This document shows positions 35,151-46,377 of a stretch of DNA of 64,000 nt, one piece after another; position 1 is the stretch's first letter, and every line of letters starts with the position of its first letter. The stretch is from Croceibacterium mercuriale (GTDB taxonomy: Bacteria; Pseudomonadota; Alphaproteobacteria; Sphingomonadales; Sphingomonadaceae), in assembly GCF_000802385.1 (NCBI RefSeq), contig NZ_JTDN01000001.1, positions 1,185,501 through 1,249,500 of the forward strand, written 5' to 3'. The position numbers were made by a program, and so were the translations under genes. The notes beneath the pieces were generated by a model. It made no database searches. It was not told the origin of the DNA and worked only from the letters and a program-made list of their open reading frames with translations.

Positions 35151-36410
35151 TCAGGCCTTGGTATCGACGTAGGCCATCCACATGCGGGCAACCGGGGCGC
35201 GCGCCCCTGCAACCTGCTCCAGCGTGGCCTTGGCTTCGGCGCCCTTGCCCTGCATGGCCTGCGCGATGCCCAGACGGGTCAGGTTGCGGTCCCGATCGGT
35301 CACACCCTTCTCCAGCGCCAGCTGGTACATCGCTTCGGCCTGCGCATAGTCAGCCAGCGACAGCTGCACGTCGCCGGCACCCTGTGCGGCGTTGCCCTGC
35401 GCGGCGCTGCGGGCCTCGGTCACCAGGCCAGGAGCCTCGCGCGCATCGATCGGCGCACGCTGGTCGGCCAGACGCTTCAACTCGCTGTAGTAGTCGTCGC
35501 TGGCGGTGAAGATGCCCTTCTCCAGCCCCTTCGCGAGGACACGCTGCACCTCGTTGGACATCACCCGGACGTCAGCCGCCTCGATATAGGTGACGAATTC
35601 GCTCCGCTCCGACAGGCTGTCGGTCACCAGCATCAGCCGCAGCAGGTCCAGCTGCGCCTGCGGCTCCAGGTCGACCATGGCGTTGACGACCTGCAGGCCC
35701 TGCTTCCAGCTTTCGGCGGAGGGATTGGTGGAGATCAGCAGCGCGGACAGTTCTGTCGACTTTGCCGCATCCTTGCCCTCGTACGCGAAGCGCAGTGCAC
35801 GGCGGATCAGGTTCTCGTTCACCGGCTCGCCCGCAGCCTGCTGTTCGGCCACCAGCTTCTCGATATAGGCGATACCCTGCGGGTTCTGACCTTCCCCGAA
35901 ATAGCTTTCAGCGATGATCGGGCGGACGTCCTGCTCGCGATAGCCGGCGTCGTAGGCCGCCTGCAGTGCGGTGCGGGCCGCGGCATAATCATTGGCGTCA
36001 TAGGCCAGGTTGCCGACGAAGAACTGGAACTGCGCCTGCTGCTCGGGCGCGACCTTGCCGCTCTGCAGCATCATTTCCAGGCCGCGGCGCTGCAGCGACT
36101 TGTCGCTCAGCTTGGTGCCGATGTTCAGCGTCAGGCTGCCGGCAGCGTTGCGATCATCCTCGCTGCCGATCGCGGCATAGACGCCTTCCAGCTGCCCGCG
36201 TGCGGCGTCCAGGTCCCCGCCTTCCGTGCTCACGATCGTGGCAACGGGCTGGTAGACCTCGACGAATTTCTTGGTGTATTCCTGCGCCGCGGCAGGGGTC
36301 GCGATCAGCGCCGCGCCGCCCAGCGCGCCGCCGGCCAGCGTCAGCGCCATGGCAAATGCCGAGGCGGCCCCGCGCAACGTCCGCGATCCGGTGAAGCCCA
36401 TGCGAACCAT
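35151..36410 (-). CDS. Exported TPR-like helical repeat protein of unknown function
   Basis: This 419-aa protein has a long signal peptide ending near ATPAAAQ. The rest is mostly helical, with repeated patterns such as LAYDANDYAAARTALQAAYDAGY and DYAQAEAMYQLALEKG that look like tetratricopeptide repeats. It should be periplasmic and act as a scaffold for a partner. No catalytic motif is visible. It is divergent from gyrA across a 279-bp gap where I see no clear promoter hexamers or RNA. Confidence 0.75.
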   Translation of the reverse strand: MVRMGFTGSRTLRGAASAFAMALTLAGGALGGAALIATPAAAQEYTKKFVEVYQPVATIVSTEGGDLDAARGQLEGVYAAIGSEDDRNAAGSLTLNIGTKLSDKSLQRRGLEMMLQSGKVAPEQQAQFQFFVGNLAYDANDYAAARTALQAAYDAGYREQDVRPIIAESYFGEGQNPQGIAYIEKLVAEQQAAGEPVNENLIRRALRFAYEGKDAAKSTELSALLISTNPSAESWKQGLQVVNAMVDLEPQAQLDLLRLMLVTDSLSERSEFVTYIEAADVRVMSNEVQRVLAKGLEKGIFTASDDYYSELKRLADQRAPIDAREAPGLVTEARSAAQGNAAQGAGDVQLSLADYAQAEAMYQLALEKGVTDRDRNLTRLGIAQAMQGKGAEAKATLEQVAGARAPVARMWMAYVDTKA

Positions 36411-36689
36411 TCTGTCTGTCTCCTAAAGCGATGCGCAAATTCGGTGCGACGGCGTGTATTTGTCCGTCACCCAGCAACAAGGCAATGCCCGTCCGCCCAT
36501 TCCGGTCCTGCACAATCGGGTGTGAACGGTCTTTGAACTGCCGGACCGTGCCGCGATCGCGATGCCAGATGTGGAAAAAGGGCCGCAGCCCGGGTCATTG
36601 CGCCAGTGCTGCTGGCCTTGCGCGTCACTTTCGCCTAGGCGGAAGGTTCGACCGACATCCACAAAAAACAACAAGGCAGGCCGAAACTC

Positions 36690-39503
<2,814 letters not shown>

Positions 39504-39509
39504 GAACGG

Positions 39510-39543
39510 GAGAAGGCGGTCGCGCGATGGCGACCGCCTTCTC
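39510..39543 (+). terminator. Terminator after gyrA
   Basis: A perfect 14-bp stem GAGAAGGCGGTCGC/GCGACCGCCTTCTC with a 6-nt loop starts 6 nt after the gyrA stop. The T-run is poor, but the stem is very stable. It also lies at the end of the convergent YhhN-like gene. Confidence 0.7.
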
Positions 39544-39547
39544 TATA

Positions 39548-40234
39548 TCACCGGCTACTGACCAGCTTCAGTTCCGGTTCGCGCTTCCAAACGCTGCCGA
39601 CCACGCCCAGCGCGATCAGCAGGTGACCAAGATAGGTCAGCGGCCAGGTGAAGATCTGCGGCACCGGGCTGCCGAGCAGGACCCCGCCACCGGCGAACCA
39701 CAGCAGGTCGCCCGCCAGGATCAGCATGGCCCCCGCCGCCACCCGTGCACGCGGGAAGCTGCTGGACCAGGCGCCTGCCGCCATGCCGCCCAGCGTCAGG
39801 CCGTAGGCCGCGCTGATGATCCCGCCCCATTCCTCACCCACCAGCCAGGCAAGCACGGCGGAGGGCGCCAGCAGCAGCGCCACCGCCACGACCTTGTCCC
39901 TGCCGCCCGGCAGCACCCGGCGGTGCTGCAGATAGAGCATCAGCGCGACGGCATGGTAGGCGAACCACAGCACGTGGGCCGCCAGCCCGTCGATCTCCAT
40001 TGCCATCTCGGCGCCCGCCGCGATCAGCAGCAGCACGGACAGCAGCCGCGCATCCGTGCCGCCATGCCGCACCCGCGCATAGACGGCCAGCAGACCGACC
40101 GACGCGCCCTTCAGCGGAATGAACCACGCCTCCGGCCACGGGCCCGAGCGCAGGTAATAGAAAGCCAGTGCCGCCACGATGCTGGCGAGCAGAAAGGGGC
40201 GCTTCTCGGCCAGAGCCTTGGTCATACGGGCCAT
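39548..40234 (-). CDS. YhhN-like membrane protein (lysoplasmalogenase family)
   Basis: This 228-aa protein is built of about seven to eight hydrophobic helices. It resembles the YhhN/TMEM86 family, whose animal members cleave the vinyl-ether bond of lysoplasmalogens. Supporting blocks include [17 protein letters not shown] near the start, [18 protein letters not shown] in the middle and a Gly-rich LGGMAAGAW segment. Bacterial activity is only inferred. The start may also be the ATG three codons on, at 40225. Confidence 0.7.
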   Translation of the reverse strand: MARMTKALAEKRPFLLASIVAALAFYYLRSGPWPEAWFIPLKGASVGLLAVYARVRHGGTDARLLSVLLLIAAGAEMAMEIDGLAAHVLWFAYHAVALMLYLQHRRVLPGGRDKVVAVALLLAPSAVLAWLVGEEWGGIISAAYGLTLGGMAAGAWSSSFPRARVAAGAMLILAGDLLWFAGGGVLLGSPVPQIFTWPLTYLGHLLIALGVVGSVWKREPELKLVSSR

Positions 40235-40277
40235 GCCGCTCCTTGACGCGGCCCGACCGGCGGAGCAAGCCCGCCGC

Positions 40278-41627
40278 ATGACGCATGATGTGCATATTAT
40301 CGGCGGCGGTCTCGCCGGCAGCGAAGCGGCATGGCAACTGGCGCAGGCCGGATGCCGTGTGCGGCTGTCGGAGATGCGCGGTGGCGGCGACATGACCCCC
40401 GCCCACCAGACCGATGGCCTGGCGGAGATGGTCTGCTCCAATTCTTTCCGCTCGGATGATGACGAACGCAACGCAGTCGGCCTGCTGCACCACGAGATGC
40501 GGCAGATGGATTCGCTGGTGATGCGCGCGGCGGCAGTCGCGCGCGTCCCGGCCGGCAGCGCGCTGGCTGTGGATCGCGACGTCTTCAGCGCGGAGGTAAG
40601 CCAGGCGCTGGCGCAGCACCCGAATGTTCAGGTCGTGCGCGAGCGGGTGGATACCCTGCCCTCCGCCGGCCTGACCATTGTCGCCACCGGCCCGCTGACT
40701 GCCGCCGCGCTGGCGGACAGCATCGTGGGGGCGACCGGCGCCGGTGCCCTAGCCTTCTTCGATGCGATCGCGCCGATCGTGCACCGCGACAGCATCGACA
40801 TGGATAATGCCTGGTTCCAGTCGCGCTGGAACAAGGGCGACGGCAAGGACTACATTAACTGCGCCATGAACAAGGAGCAGTACCTCGCCTTCCATGCCGG
40901 GCTGATGGCCGGCGAGAAGACCGTGTTCAAGGAATGGGAGGCGGACACCCCCTACTTCGATGGCTGCATGCCGATCGAGGTGATGGCCGAGCGTGGCGTG
41001 GACACGCTCCGCTATGGCCCGATGAAGCCCGTCGGGCTGGACGATCCGCGGCTGGCCACGCCCGAGTTCCCGCAGGGGCGCTGGCCCTACGCCGTGGTAC
41101 AGTTGCGCCAGGACAACAAGCTGGGCACGCTGTGGAACATGGTGGGGTTCCAGACCAAGCTGCGCCATGCAGACCAGGTGCAGCTGTTCCGCACCATCCC
41201 GGGCCTGGAGAACGCCGAGTTTGCCCGCCTGGGGGGGCTGCATCGCAACACCTTCCTGAACGCACCGACGCTGCTGGACCGGCAGCTGCGGCTGAAGGCG
41301 GCACCGCATATCCGCTTCGCCGGGCAGATCACCGGGTGCGAGGGTTATGTAGAGAGCGCCGCGATCGGCCTGCTCGCCGGGCGGATGGTCGCCGCCGAGC
41401 GCACCGGCCGCACCTGGCAGTCGCCGCCGCGTACCACGGCCGTCGGCGCCTTGCTGGCGCATATCACCGGCGATGCCGAGGCGGACGACTATCAGCCGAT
41501 GAACGTGAATTTCGGCCTGTTCCCGCCATTGCACGATGTGAAGAAGAAGCAGCGCAAGGAAGCCTACACCGACCGCGCCAAGGCCGACCTGTCGGAGTGG
41601 CTGGCCGGGGAACCGGTCCTCGCCTGA
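40278..41627 (+). CDS. trmFO: tRNA (uracil-5-)-methyltransferase TrmFO (folate-dependent)
   Basis: TrmFO (449 aa) makes 5-methyluridine at tRNA position 54 using methylene-THF and FADH2. The FAD Rossmann motif is [15 protein letters not shown], and further signatures are CSNSFRSDD and [16 protein letters not shown]. The length is normal. The ATG at 40278 is the family start; a longer in-frame start at 40179 overlaps the divergent YhhN-like gene. Confidence 0.96.
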   Translation: MTHDVHIIGGGLAGSEAAWQLAQAGCRVRLSEMRGGGDMTPAHQTDGLAEMVCSNSFRSDDDERNAVGLLHHEMRQMDSLVMRAAAVARVPAGSALAVDRDVFSAEVSQALAQHPNVQVVRERVDTLPSAGLTIVATGPLTAAALADSIVGATGAGALAFFDAIAPIVHRDSIDMDNAWFQSRWNKGDGKDYINCAMNKEQYLAFHAGLMAGEKTVFKEWEADTPYFDGCMPIEVMAERGVDTLRYGPMKPVGLDDPRLATPEFPQGRWPYAVVQLRQDNKLGTLWNMVGFQTKLRHADQVQLFRTIPGLENAEFARLGGLHRNTFLNAPTLLDRQLRLKAAPHIRFAGQITGCEGYVESAAIGLLAGRMVAAERTGRTWQSPPRTTAVGALLAHITGDAEADDYQPMNVNFGLFPPLHDVKKKQRKEAYTDRAKADLSEWLAGEPVLA

Positions 41628-41630
41628 CCG

Positions 41631-42083
41631 TCAGCAGCGGCAGGTCGGTCCGGCACGCGGCTTGGGTGCCGTGGTGCGGAATTCTGTCGGGGTCAGTTCC
41701 CCGTTCGTATCCGCATCGGCGCCATCGAACCGCCGCGCCGTGGCAACCGCCCATTCCTCGAACGTCAGCAGATTGTTGCCATCCACGTCCAGTGCGCGGA
41801 ACGCGTCCGTGCGGCTGGAGAGCATCTCGTTACGGGTGATCCGGCCGTCGCGATCCCGATCGTAGCGGAAGTAGCGACGTTGTTCATCGCTCAGCTCCGT
41901 GGCCTCGGGCGGCGCTGGACCGGTCAGTCCGCTCACATCCGCACTTGGCAGGGTATCCGGGCGGACAGCGATCGGCTCCGGCGGTGGCGCGCCAGCCTCG
42001 ACAGTGGCGGGGCCGTTGAGCCAGAACAGCGCCAGGGCCGCGATCGCCAGCGCCCCGAGCGCCGCCAGTACCAGCCGGCTCAC
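41631..42083 (-). CDS. Membrane-anchored EF-hand protein
   Basis: This 150-aa protein has one N-terminal hydrophobic helix (LVLAALGALAIAALALFWL), a Pro-rich linker and three EF-hand type Ca-binding loops: YDRDRDGRITRNEM, LDVDGNNLLTFEEW and ADADTNGELTPTEF. The loops face the periplasm if the helix is an uncleaved anchor. The GTG start at 42083 overlaps the stop of the upstream NDUFAF6-like gene. The 3' end lies 3 bp from the trmFO stop. The function is not known. Confidence 0.8.
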   Translation of the reverse strand: MSRLVLAALGALAIAALALFWLNGPATVEAGAPPPEPIAVRPDTLPSADVSGLTGPAPPEATELSDEQRRYFRYDRDRDGRITRNEMLSSRTDAFRALDVDGNNLLTFEEWAVATARRFDGADADTNGELTPTEFRTTAPKPRAGPTCRC

Positions 42084-42724
42084 CGCCCCAGCACCCCCAG
42101 CCGCAATGCTGTCAATGCGGCGCCGCGCCCCACCAGCAGCGGACCGCCGCCGGTCCGGACCGCGCGCCAACCGAGGCCTGCCAGCACGGTCAGCGGCCGC
42201 AGATCACGCGGCAATGCCGGCGGATGTCCATTCTGCTGTGCCACGGTCAGAGCCAATGCACGTTCCTGCGGGTCGGAGAGGTTGGCGACCAGATCGGCCA
42301 GCGCCCAGACGCGTCCGGCACGCCGGGCAGGCGCGGGCGGATGGTCGAGCTCCGCCGCCAAGGCCGCAAAGCCGGCGGCACGGCCGGTGGCGAAGCGGTC
42401 CAGTGCGGTCTGGTCCACCTGGTCGGCCACCAGCACTTCCCAGCCATCCACGAGTGGAGCCAGTGCACCAGGGTTATTCCATTCCCGCAAGCTGTCGAGC
42501 ACGGCGTCACCCGCCGGCCATTGCGCTGCCGGTTCGTTCAGCCGGTCCCGCCACCAGGCGAGGCGCAGCTGTGCCAGCATCGGCTCACGCTTCTTGCGCA
42601 GGATCGTGGCCAGCCGCTCGTCGAGCGCCAGCATGGTGGCGGTCTGCTGCTTTGCAGCCGGCGGGGCGTAGGCCACCGCCAGCTGCGACAGTTCGGGCAG
42701 ATCGCTGTGGAGGTCGCCCGCCAC
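42080..42724 (-). CDS. Squalene/phytoene synthase-fold protein, NDUFAF6-like
   Basis: This 214-aa protein matches the squalene/phytoene synthase superfamily in its helical pattern, with LAVAYAPPAAKQQTATMLALD and REPMLAQLRLAWWRDRL. It is shorter than true synthases and lacks both Asp-rich substrate motifs (D-x-x-x-D). The best comparison is the non-catalytic complex I assembly factor NDUFAF6 and its alphaproteobacterial relatives, which is an inference. It starts with GTG, 16 bp after pdhB, and overlaps the EF-hand gene. Confidence 0.7.
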   Translation of the reverse strand: MAGDLHSDLPELSQLAVAYAPPAAKQQTATMLALDERLATILRKKREPMLAQLRLAWWRDRLNEPAAQWPAGDAVLDSLREWNNPGALAPLVDGWEVLVADQVDQTALDRFATGRAAGFAALAAELDHPPAPARRAGRVWALADLVANLSDPQERALALTVAQQNGHPPALPRDLRPLTVLAGLGWRAVRTGGGPLLVGRGAALTALRLGVLGR

Positions 42725-42739
42725 CGGACGCAGCTCCGC

Positions 42740-44149
42740 TCAGCCCTTGTAGCAGACCTTCTTCACCGCGCTCACGATGCGCGGCGTGTCGATCAGCGCC
42801 AGCTTCTCGAGATTGGCGGCGTAAGGCAGCGGCACATCCTCGTTGCACACCCGCATGACGGGCGCGTCCAGATGGTCGAAGCCTTGCTCCATGCACACCG
42901 CGATGATCTCCGAGGCGATCGAGCAGGTCGGCCAGCCTTCTTCGGCCACGACCAGGCGGTTGGTCTTCTTCAGGCTTTCCAGCACCGTCTCGGTGTCGAG
43001 CGGACGCAGGGTACGCAGGTCGACGACCTCCGCATCGATGCCTTCGGCCGCCAGCTGCTCGGCCGCTTCCAGCGCCAGGCCGACCGCGATCGAGTAGGAT
43101 ACGATGGTGACGTCCTTGCCCTCGCGCACGATCCGCGCCTTGCCGATCGGCAGGACATGGTCGTCCAGCTGCGCCAGTTCGTAGGTGCGGCCGTACAGCA
43201 GCTCGTTCTCCAGGAACACGACCGGATCCTCGCACCGGATCGCCGCCTTCAGCAGGCCCTTGGCATCATGCGCGTCATAGGGTGCGATCACGATCAGGCC
43301 GGGCACGCTGGCGTACCACGGGCCGTAGTTCTGGCTGTGCTGCGCGCCGACGCGGCTGGCTGCACCATTGGGGCCGCGGAACACGACCGGGCAGCGCATC
43401 TGGCCACCGGACATGTAGTTGGTCTTCGCCGCGGAGTTCACGATGTGGTCGATCGCCTGCATGGCGAAGTTGAAGGTCATGAACTCGATAACCGGACGCA
43501 GGCCGCCCATCGCCGCGCCGGTGCCGATGCCGGCAAAGCCGTACTCGGTGATCGGCGTGTCGATCACGCGCTTGGGGCCGAATTCTTCCAGCAGGCCCTG
43601 AGTCACCTTGTAGGCGCCCTGATACTCGGCGACTTCCTCGCCCATGACGAAGACGCGCTCGTCCCGCCGCATCTCTTCGGCCATGCCATCGCGCAGGGCT
43701 TCGCGCAGGGTCACCTTGATCATGTTCGTGCCGGCGGGGATCTCGGGATCGGCCTTCTTTGGGGTCGGCTTGGCCTCCATCAGTTCGGCGGTGCTGGCAC
43801 CGGCGCTGGCCTTCTCGTCCTTCTCGGTCACAGAGCCGCCCTTCTCGGGAGACTGCTGCACGGCACTGGCATCAGCCTCGGGTGCCTGAATGGCGGAGGC
43901 ATCCTCCCCCTCTGCGGCCAGCACGGCGATGACCGTGCCGACCTTCACGCCTTCGGAGCCTTCGGGCACCAGGATCTTGCCCACGGTGCCTTCGTCGATG
44001 GATTCGAATTCCATCGTTGCCTTGTCGGTCTCGATCTCGGCCAGCACATCGCCGGCGGAGACGGTATCGCCTTCCTTCACCAGCCAGCGGGACAGGGTGC
44101 CTTCCTCCATAGTCGGGGAAAGCGCGGGCATCTTCAGTTCGATCGCCAT
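42740..44149 (-). CDS. pdhB: Pyruvate dehydrogenase E1 component beta subunit, lipoyl-domain form
   Basis: PdhB (469 aa) is the beta chain of the E1 enzyme that decarboxylates pyruvate. Unusually for E1 beta in general but typically for alphaproteobacteria, it starts with a lipoyl domain: [15 protein letters not shown], with the lipoyl lysine in [11 protein letters not shown] flexible Ala/Glu/Pro linker follows (about residues 80-140), then the transketolase-type pyrimidine-binding domain from [14 protein letters not shown]. It starts inside the pdhA stop (TGATG). Confidence 0.96.
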   Translation of the reverse strand: MAIELKMPALSPTMEEGTLSRWLVKEGDTVSAGDVLAEIETDKATMEFESIDEGTVGKILVPEGSEGVKVGTVIAVLAAEGEDASAIQAPEADASAVQQSPEKGGSVTEKDEKASAGASTAELMEAKPTPKKADPEIPAGTNMIKVTLREALRDGMAEEMRRDERVFVMGEEVAEYQGAYKVTQGLLEEFGPKRVIDTPITEYGFAGIGTGAAMGGLRPVIEFMTFNFAMQAIDHIVNSAAKTNYMSGGQMRCPVVFRGPNGAASRVGAQHSQNYGPWYASVPGLIVIAPYDAHDAKGLLKAAIRCEDPVVFLENELLYGRTYELAQLDDHVLPIGKARIVREGKDVTIVSYSIAVGLALEAAEQLAAEGIDAEVVDLRTLRPLDTETVLESLKKTNRLVVAEEGWPTCSIASEIIAVCMEQGFDHLDAPVMRVCNEDVPLPYAANLEKLALIDTPRIVSAVKKVCYKG

Positions 44150-45246
44150 CAGTAGGATTCCACCAGCACATCGGTGTAGAGTTCGGTCGGCTCGGGCTCG
44201 GGGCTCTTTTCCGCGAAGTCGGCCGCTTCGGACACGATCGCGCGGATGCGCTTGTCGATCTCCTTCAGCTGATCCTCGTTGACGCCGAGCTTGAGCAGGT
44301 CGGCCTTCGCGCCCTCGATCGGGTCGCTCTTCTCGCGCACGCCCTGCACTTCCTCGCGCGTCCGGTACTTGGCCGGATCGGACATGGAGTGACCGCGGTA
44401 GCGGTAGGTTTCCAGCTCCATCAGCACGGGGCCGCCGCCGCCGCGCACATGCGCGATGGCGACATTGGCCGCCTGCCGGACTTCCAGCAAGTCCATGCCG
44501 TTGACCTTCATGCCCGGGATCCGGAACGCGGTACCACGACGATAGAACTCGGTCTCCGCGCTGGAGCGCTTGACGGAGGTGCCCATGGCGTACTGGTTGT
44601 TCTCGACCACGAAGATGATCGGCAGCTGCCACAGGGCCGCCATGTTGAACGTCTCGTACACCTGGCCCTGGTTCGACGCACCGTCACCGAAATAGGCCAG
44701 GCACAGCCCGCCATCTTCGCGGTACTTGTGCGCAAAGGCCAGGCCGCCGCCCAGGGAGACCTGCGCGCCGACGATGCCGTGGCCGCCGTAGAACGCATGT
44801 TCGGTGCTGAACATGTGCATGGAACCGCCCTTGCCCTTCGAGATGCCGGCCTGACGCCCGGTCAGCTCCGCCATGATCACGTTGGGATCGATGCCGTAGG
44901 CGAGCATGTGGCCATGGTCGCGATAGCCGGTGATGACCGAGTCCTTGCCTTCCTCCAGCGCGGATTGCAGGCCGACGGCAACCGCCTCCTGCCCGATGTA
45001 GAGGTGGCAGAAACCGCCGATCAGCCCGAGACCGTACAACTGACCCGCACGCTCCTCGAAGCGGCGGATGAGCAGCATCTGCTCGTAAAGGTGCAGCAGC
45101 TCTTCCTGGCTCGCCTGGTATCGGCGGTCACTCTCGAGCGTGTCCTGCAGCGAGCGCAAGGAGAAGTTCTCGCTGTCGGAACCCTGCGGCGCCGCAAAGG
45201 CTGCGGCGCTCTTCTTGCTGATTTCGGGATTGCTGGCTCTGGCCAA
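44149..45246 (-). CDS. pdhA: Pyruvate dehydrogenase E1 component alpha subunit
   Basis: PdhA (365 aa) binds thiamine diphosphate. The TPP/Mg motif is [20 protein letters not shown], and the phosphorylation-loop region [11 protein letters not shown] is intact. The start is a TTG at 45246 with an AAGAGG Shine-Dalgarno about 7 nt upstream; no ATG in this frame is nearer. A sigma-70-like promoter lies about 50 nt upstream. pdhB follows by overlap, and ftsB precedes on the same strand. Confidence 0.95.
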   Translation of the reverse strand: MARASNPEISKKSAAAFAAPQGSDSENFSLRSLQDTLESDRRYQASQEELLHLYEQMLLIRRFEERAGQLYGLGLIGGFCHLYIGQEAVAVGLQSALEEGKDSVITGYRDHGHMLAYGIDPNVIMAELTGRQAGISKGKGGSMHMFSTEHAFYGGHGIVGAQVSLGGGLAFAHKYREDGGLCLAYFGDGASNQGQVYETFNMAALWQLPIIFVVENNQYAMGTSVKRSSAETEFYRRGTAFRIPGMKVNGMDLLEVRQAANVAIAHVRGGGGPVLMELETYRYRGHSMSDPAKYRTREEVQGVREKSDPIEGAKADLLKLGVNEDQLKEIDKRIRAIVSEAADFAEKSPEPEPTELYTDVLVESY

Positions 45247-45300
45247 GGCGCGTTCCTCTTGATCATCGTGGCCCTTGCCGGACCGCTTCGTGTGCAGCGC

Positions 45301-45329
45301 CTATAATCAGAGGATTGCCAAGCTGGCAA
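45301..45329 (-). promoter_or_regulatory. Likely sigma-70 promoter of pdhAB
   Basis: On the minus strand TTGCCA (45329-45324) is followed after 17 nt by TTATAG (45306-45301). A start site near 45294 would leave a leader of about 48 nt before the TTG of pdhA. Confidence 0.55.
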
Positions 45330-45370
45330 CGCCCGCCTCGCGCATGATGGGCGGGTCTCCTCTGGCCCGC

Positions 45371-45697
45371 CTATTGCGCGGCGGGCTGAACCTCCATCAC
45401 ATATTCGTCCGGATGTGCAACGTTCAGGTCGCGCCGGATCAGTTCGGTCACCAGATCAGGGTCCGCCGCCTCCGGGTCGAGCCGGTCGACCAGGTTGGTC
45501 AGTTCGCTCCGTTCCGCTTCCAGGCGGGCGATCCGTTCCTGCCGCTCCTTCAGGACTGCCTGGCTTTCGCCCCAGGCAAGCACGCCATAGGGTCCGGCCA
45601 GCGCCAGCGCGCCAAGCACGATCAGAGCGATGACAATCAGCGCCTGCCCCTTGCGGCCTTGGGTCAGGGACGTGCGAGGCAGCGGGCCGGTTCTCAT
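45371..45697 (-). CDS. ftsB: FtsB/DivIC-family septum formation initiator
   Basis: This 108-aa protein has one N-terminal transmembrane helix (ALIVIALIVLGALALAG). A coiled coil follows, from about residue 44 to 75 (LKERQERIARLEAERSEL), and then a conserved end DLVTELIRRDLNVAHPDEYV. This is the layout of FtsB, which joins FtsL and FtsQ in the cell-division complex. Its place ahead of pdhA-pdhB is common in alphaproteobacteria. Confidence 0.88.
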   Translation of the reverse strand: MRTGPLPRTSLTQGRKGQALIVIALIVLGALALAGPYGVLAWGESQAVLKERQERIARLEAERSELTNLVDRLDPEAADPDLVTELIRRDLNVAHPDEYVMEVQPAAQ

Positions 45698-45775
45698 GGG
45701 TGTATGGTTTCCAAATCGGACAATCCCGCTTCAAGCAGATCTGGCCGGATTTGCAAGACAGCGCCGTGCGCAACC

Positions 45776-46357
45776 TCAGGCGAAATGCAGTTCCGCCAGG
45801 CGCTCCACCCGGGCGAATGCCGTTCGGGCACCCTGCACTGCCCGGCCCTCGCCCGCCGGATCCAGTTCGGCTGCATCCAGCGCAGCGGTGAAGACGCGCC
45901 ACTGCGCGGCCGGTCCGCCCGGCGCAGGTGCCAGATGGCGGGCGCCGAACTCGTCAGACAGGCCCAGCCGCGAGACCGCCTTGCGCAGCAGCGCGGCACC
46001 CATGTTCGAACCTTCCGCAACATACAACCAGCCAAGCGCCTCGGCCGTGTCGATCCGCCCTGCCGCGAACCGCGCCTCCGGCTCCACCACGGGAGCGAGA
46101 TCCAGATCGGCAAGGTCGGCGGCCACCAGCGCGAGCCGCTGCCGCTCCTGCAGGCCGGGCAGTGCCGCCTTTAGCCCGGCGTCATTGTAAAGCGGTGCGA
46201 GCTCTGCATGGAACACCCACTGCATCTGCGCGAACCGGCCATAGGCCTCGACGCTGTCGAAGGCGGCGGCGGCATTGATGCGGCTGTCGAGCCGCTCATG
46301 CATGTCTCCGGTCGCCGCCCGCAGCCGCCTGGCCCGGCTCAATTCCATCACGTCCAT
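45776..46357 (-). CDS. Biliverdin-producing heme oxygenase
   Basis: This 193-aa protein has the HemO/BphO pattern. The proximal His is in LRAATGDMHERLDSRI and the distal helix is LGWLYVAEGSNMGAALL. It opens heme to biliverdin, CO and iron. The ATG at 46357 is chosen because a full Shine-Dalgarno AAAGGAG lies 5 nt upstream; an ATG six codons earlier has none. No bacteriophytochrome or heme-uptake gene lies nearby, so iron recovery or pigment supply cannot be separated. Confidence 0.85.
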   Translation of the reverse strand: MDVMELSRARRLRAATGDMHERLDSRINAAAAFDSVEAYGRFAQMQWVFHAELAPLYNDAGLKAALPGLQERQRLALVAADLADLDLAPVVEPEARFAAGRIDTAEALGWLYVAEGSNMGAALLRKAVSRLGLSDEFGARHLAPAPGGPAAQWRVFTAALDAAELDPAGEGRAVQGARTAFARVERLAELHFA

Positions 46358-46377
46358 CACAGCTCCTTTCGGCATCC

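Noticed and set aside
36411-36689. Promoter hexamers in the gap ahead of gyrA
   Set aside because: Several TTG-containing words exist, but none is paired with a good -10 at 16-18 nt on either strand.
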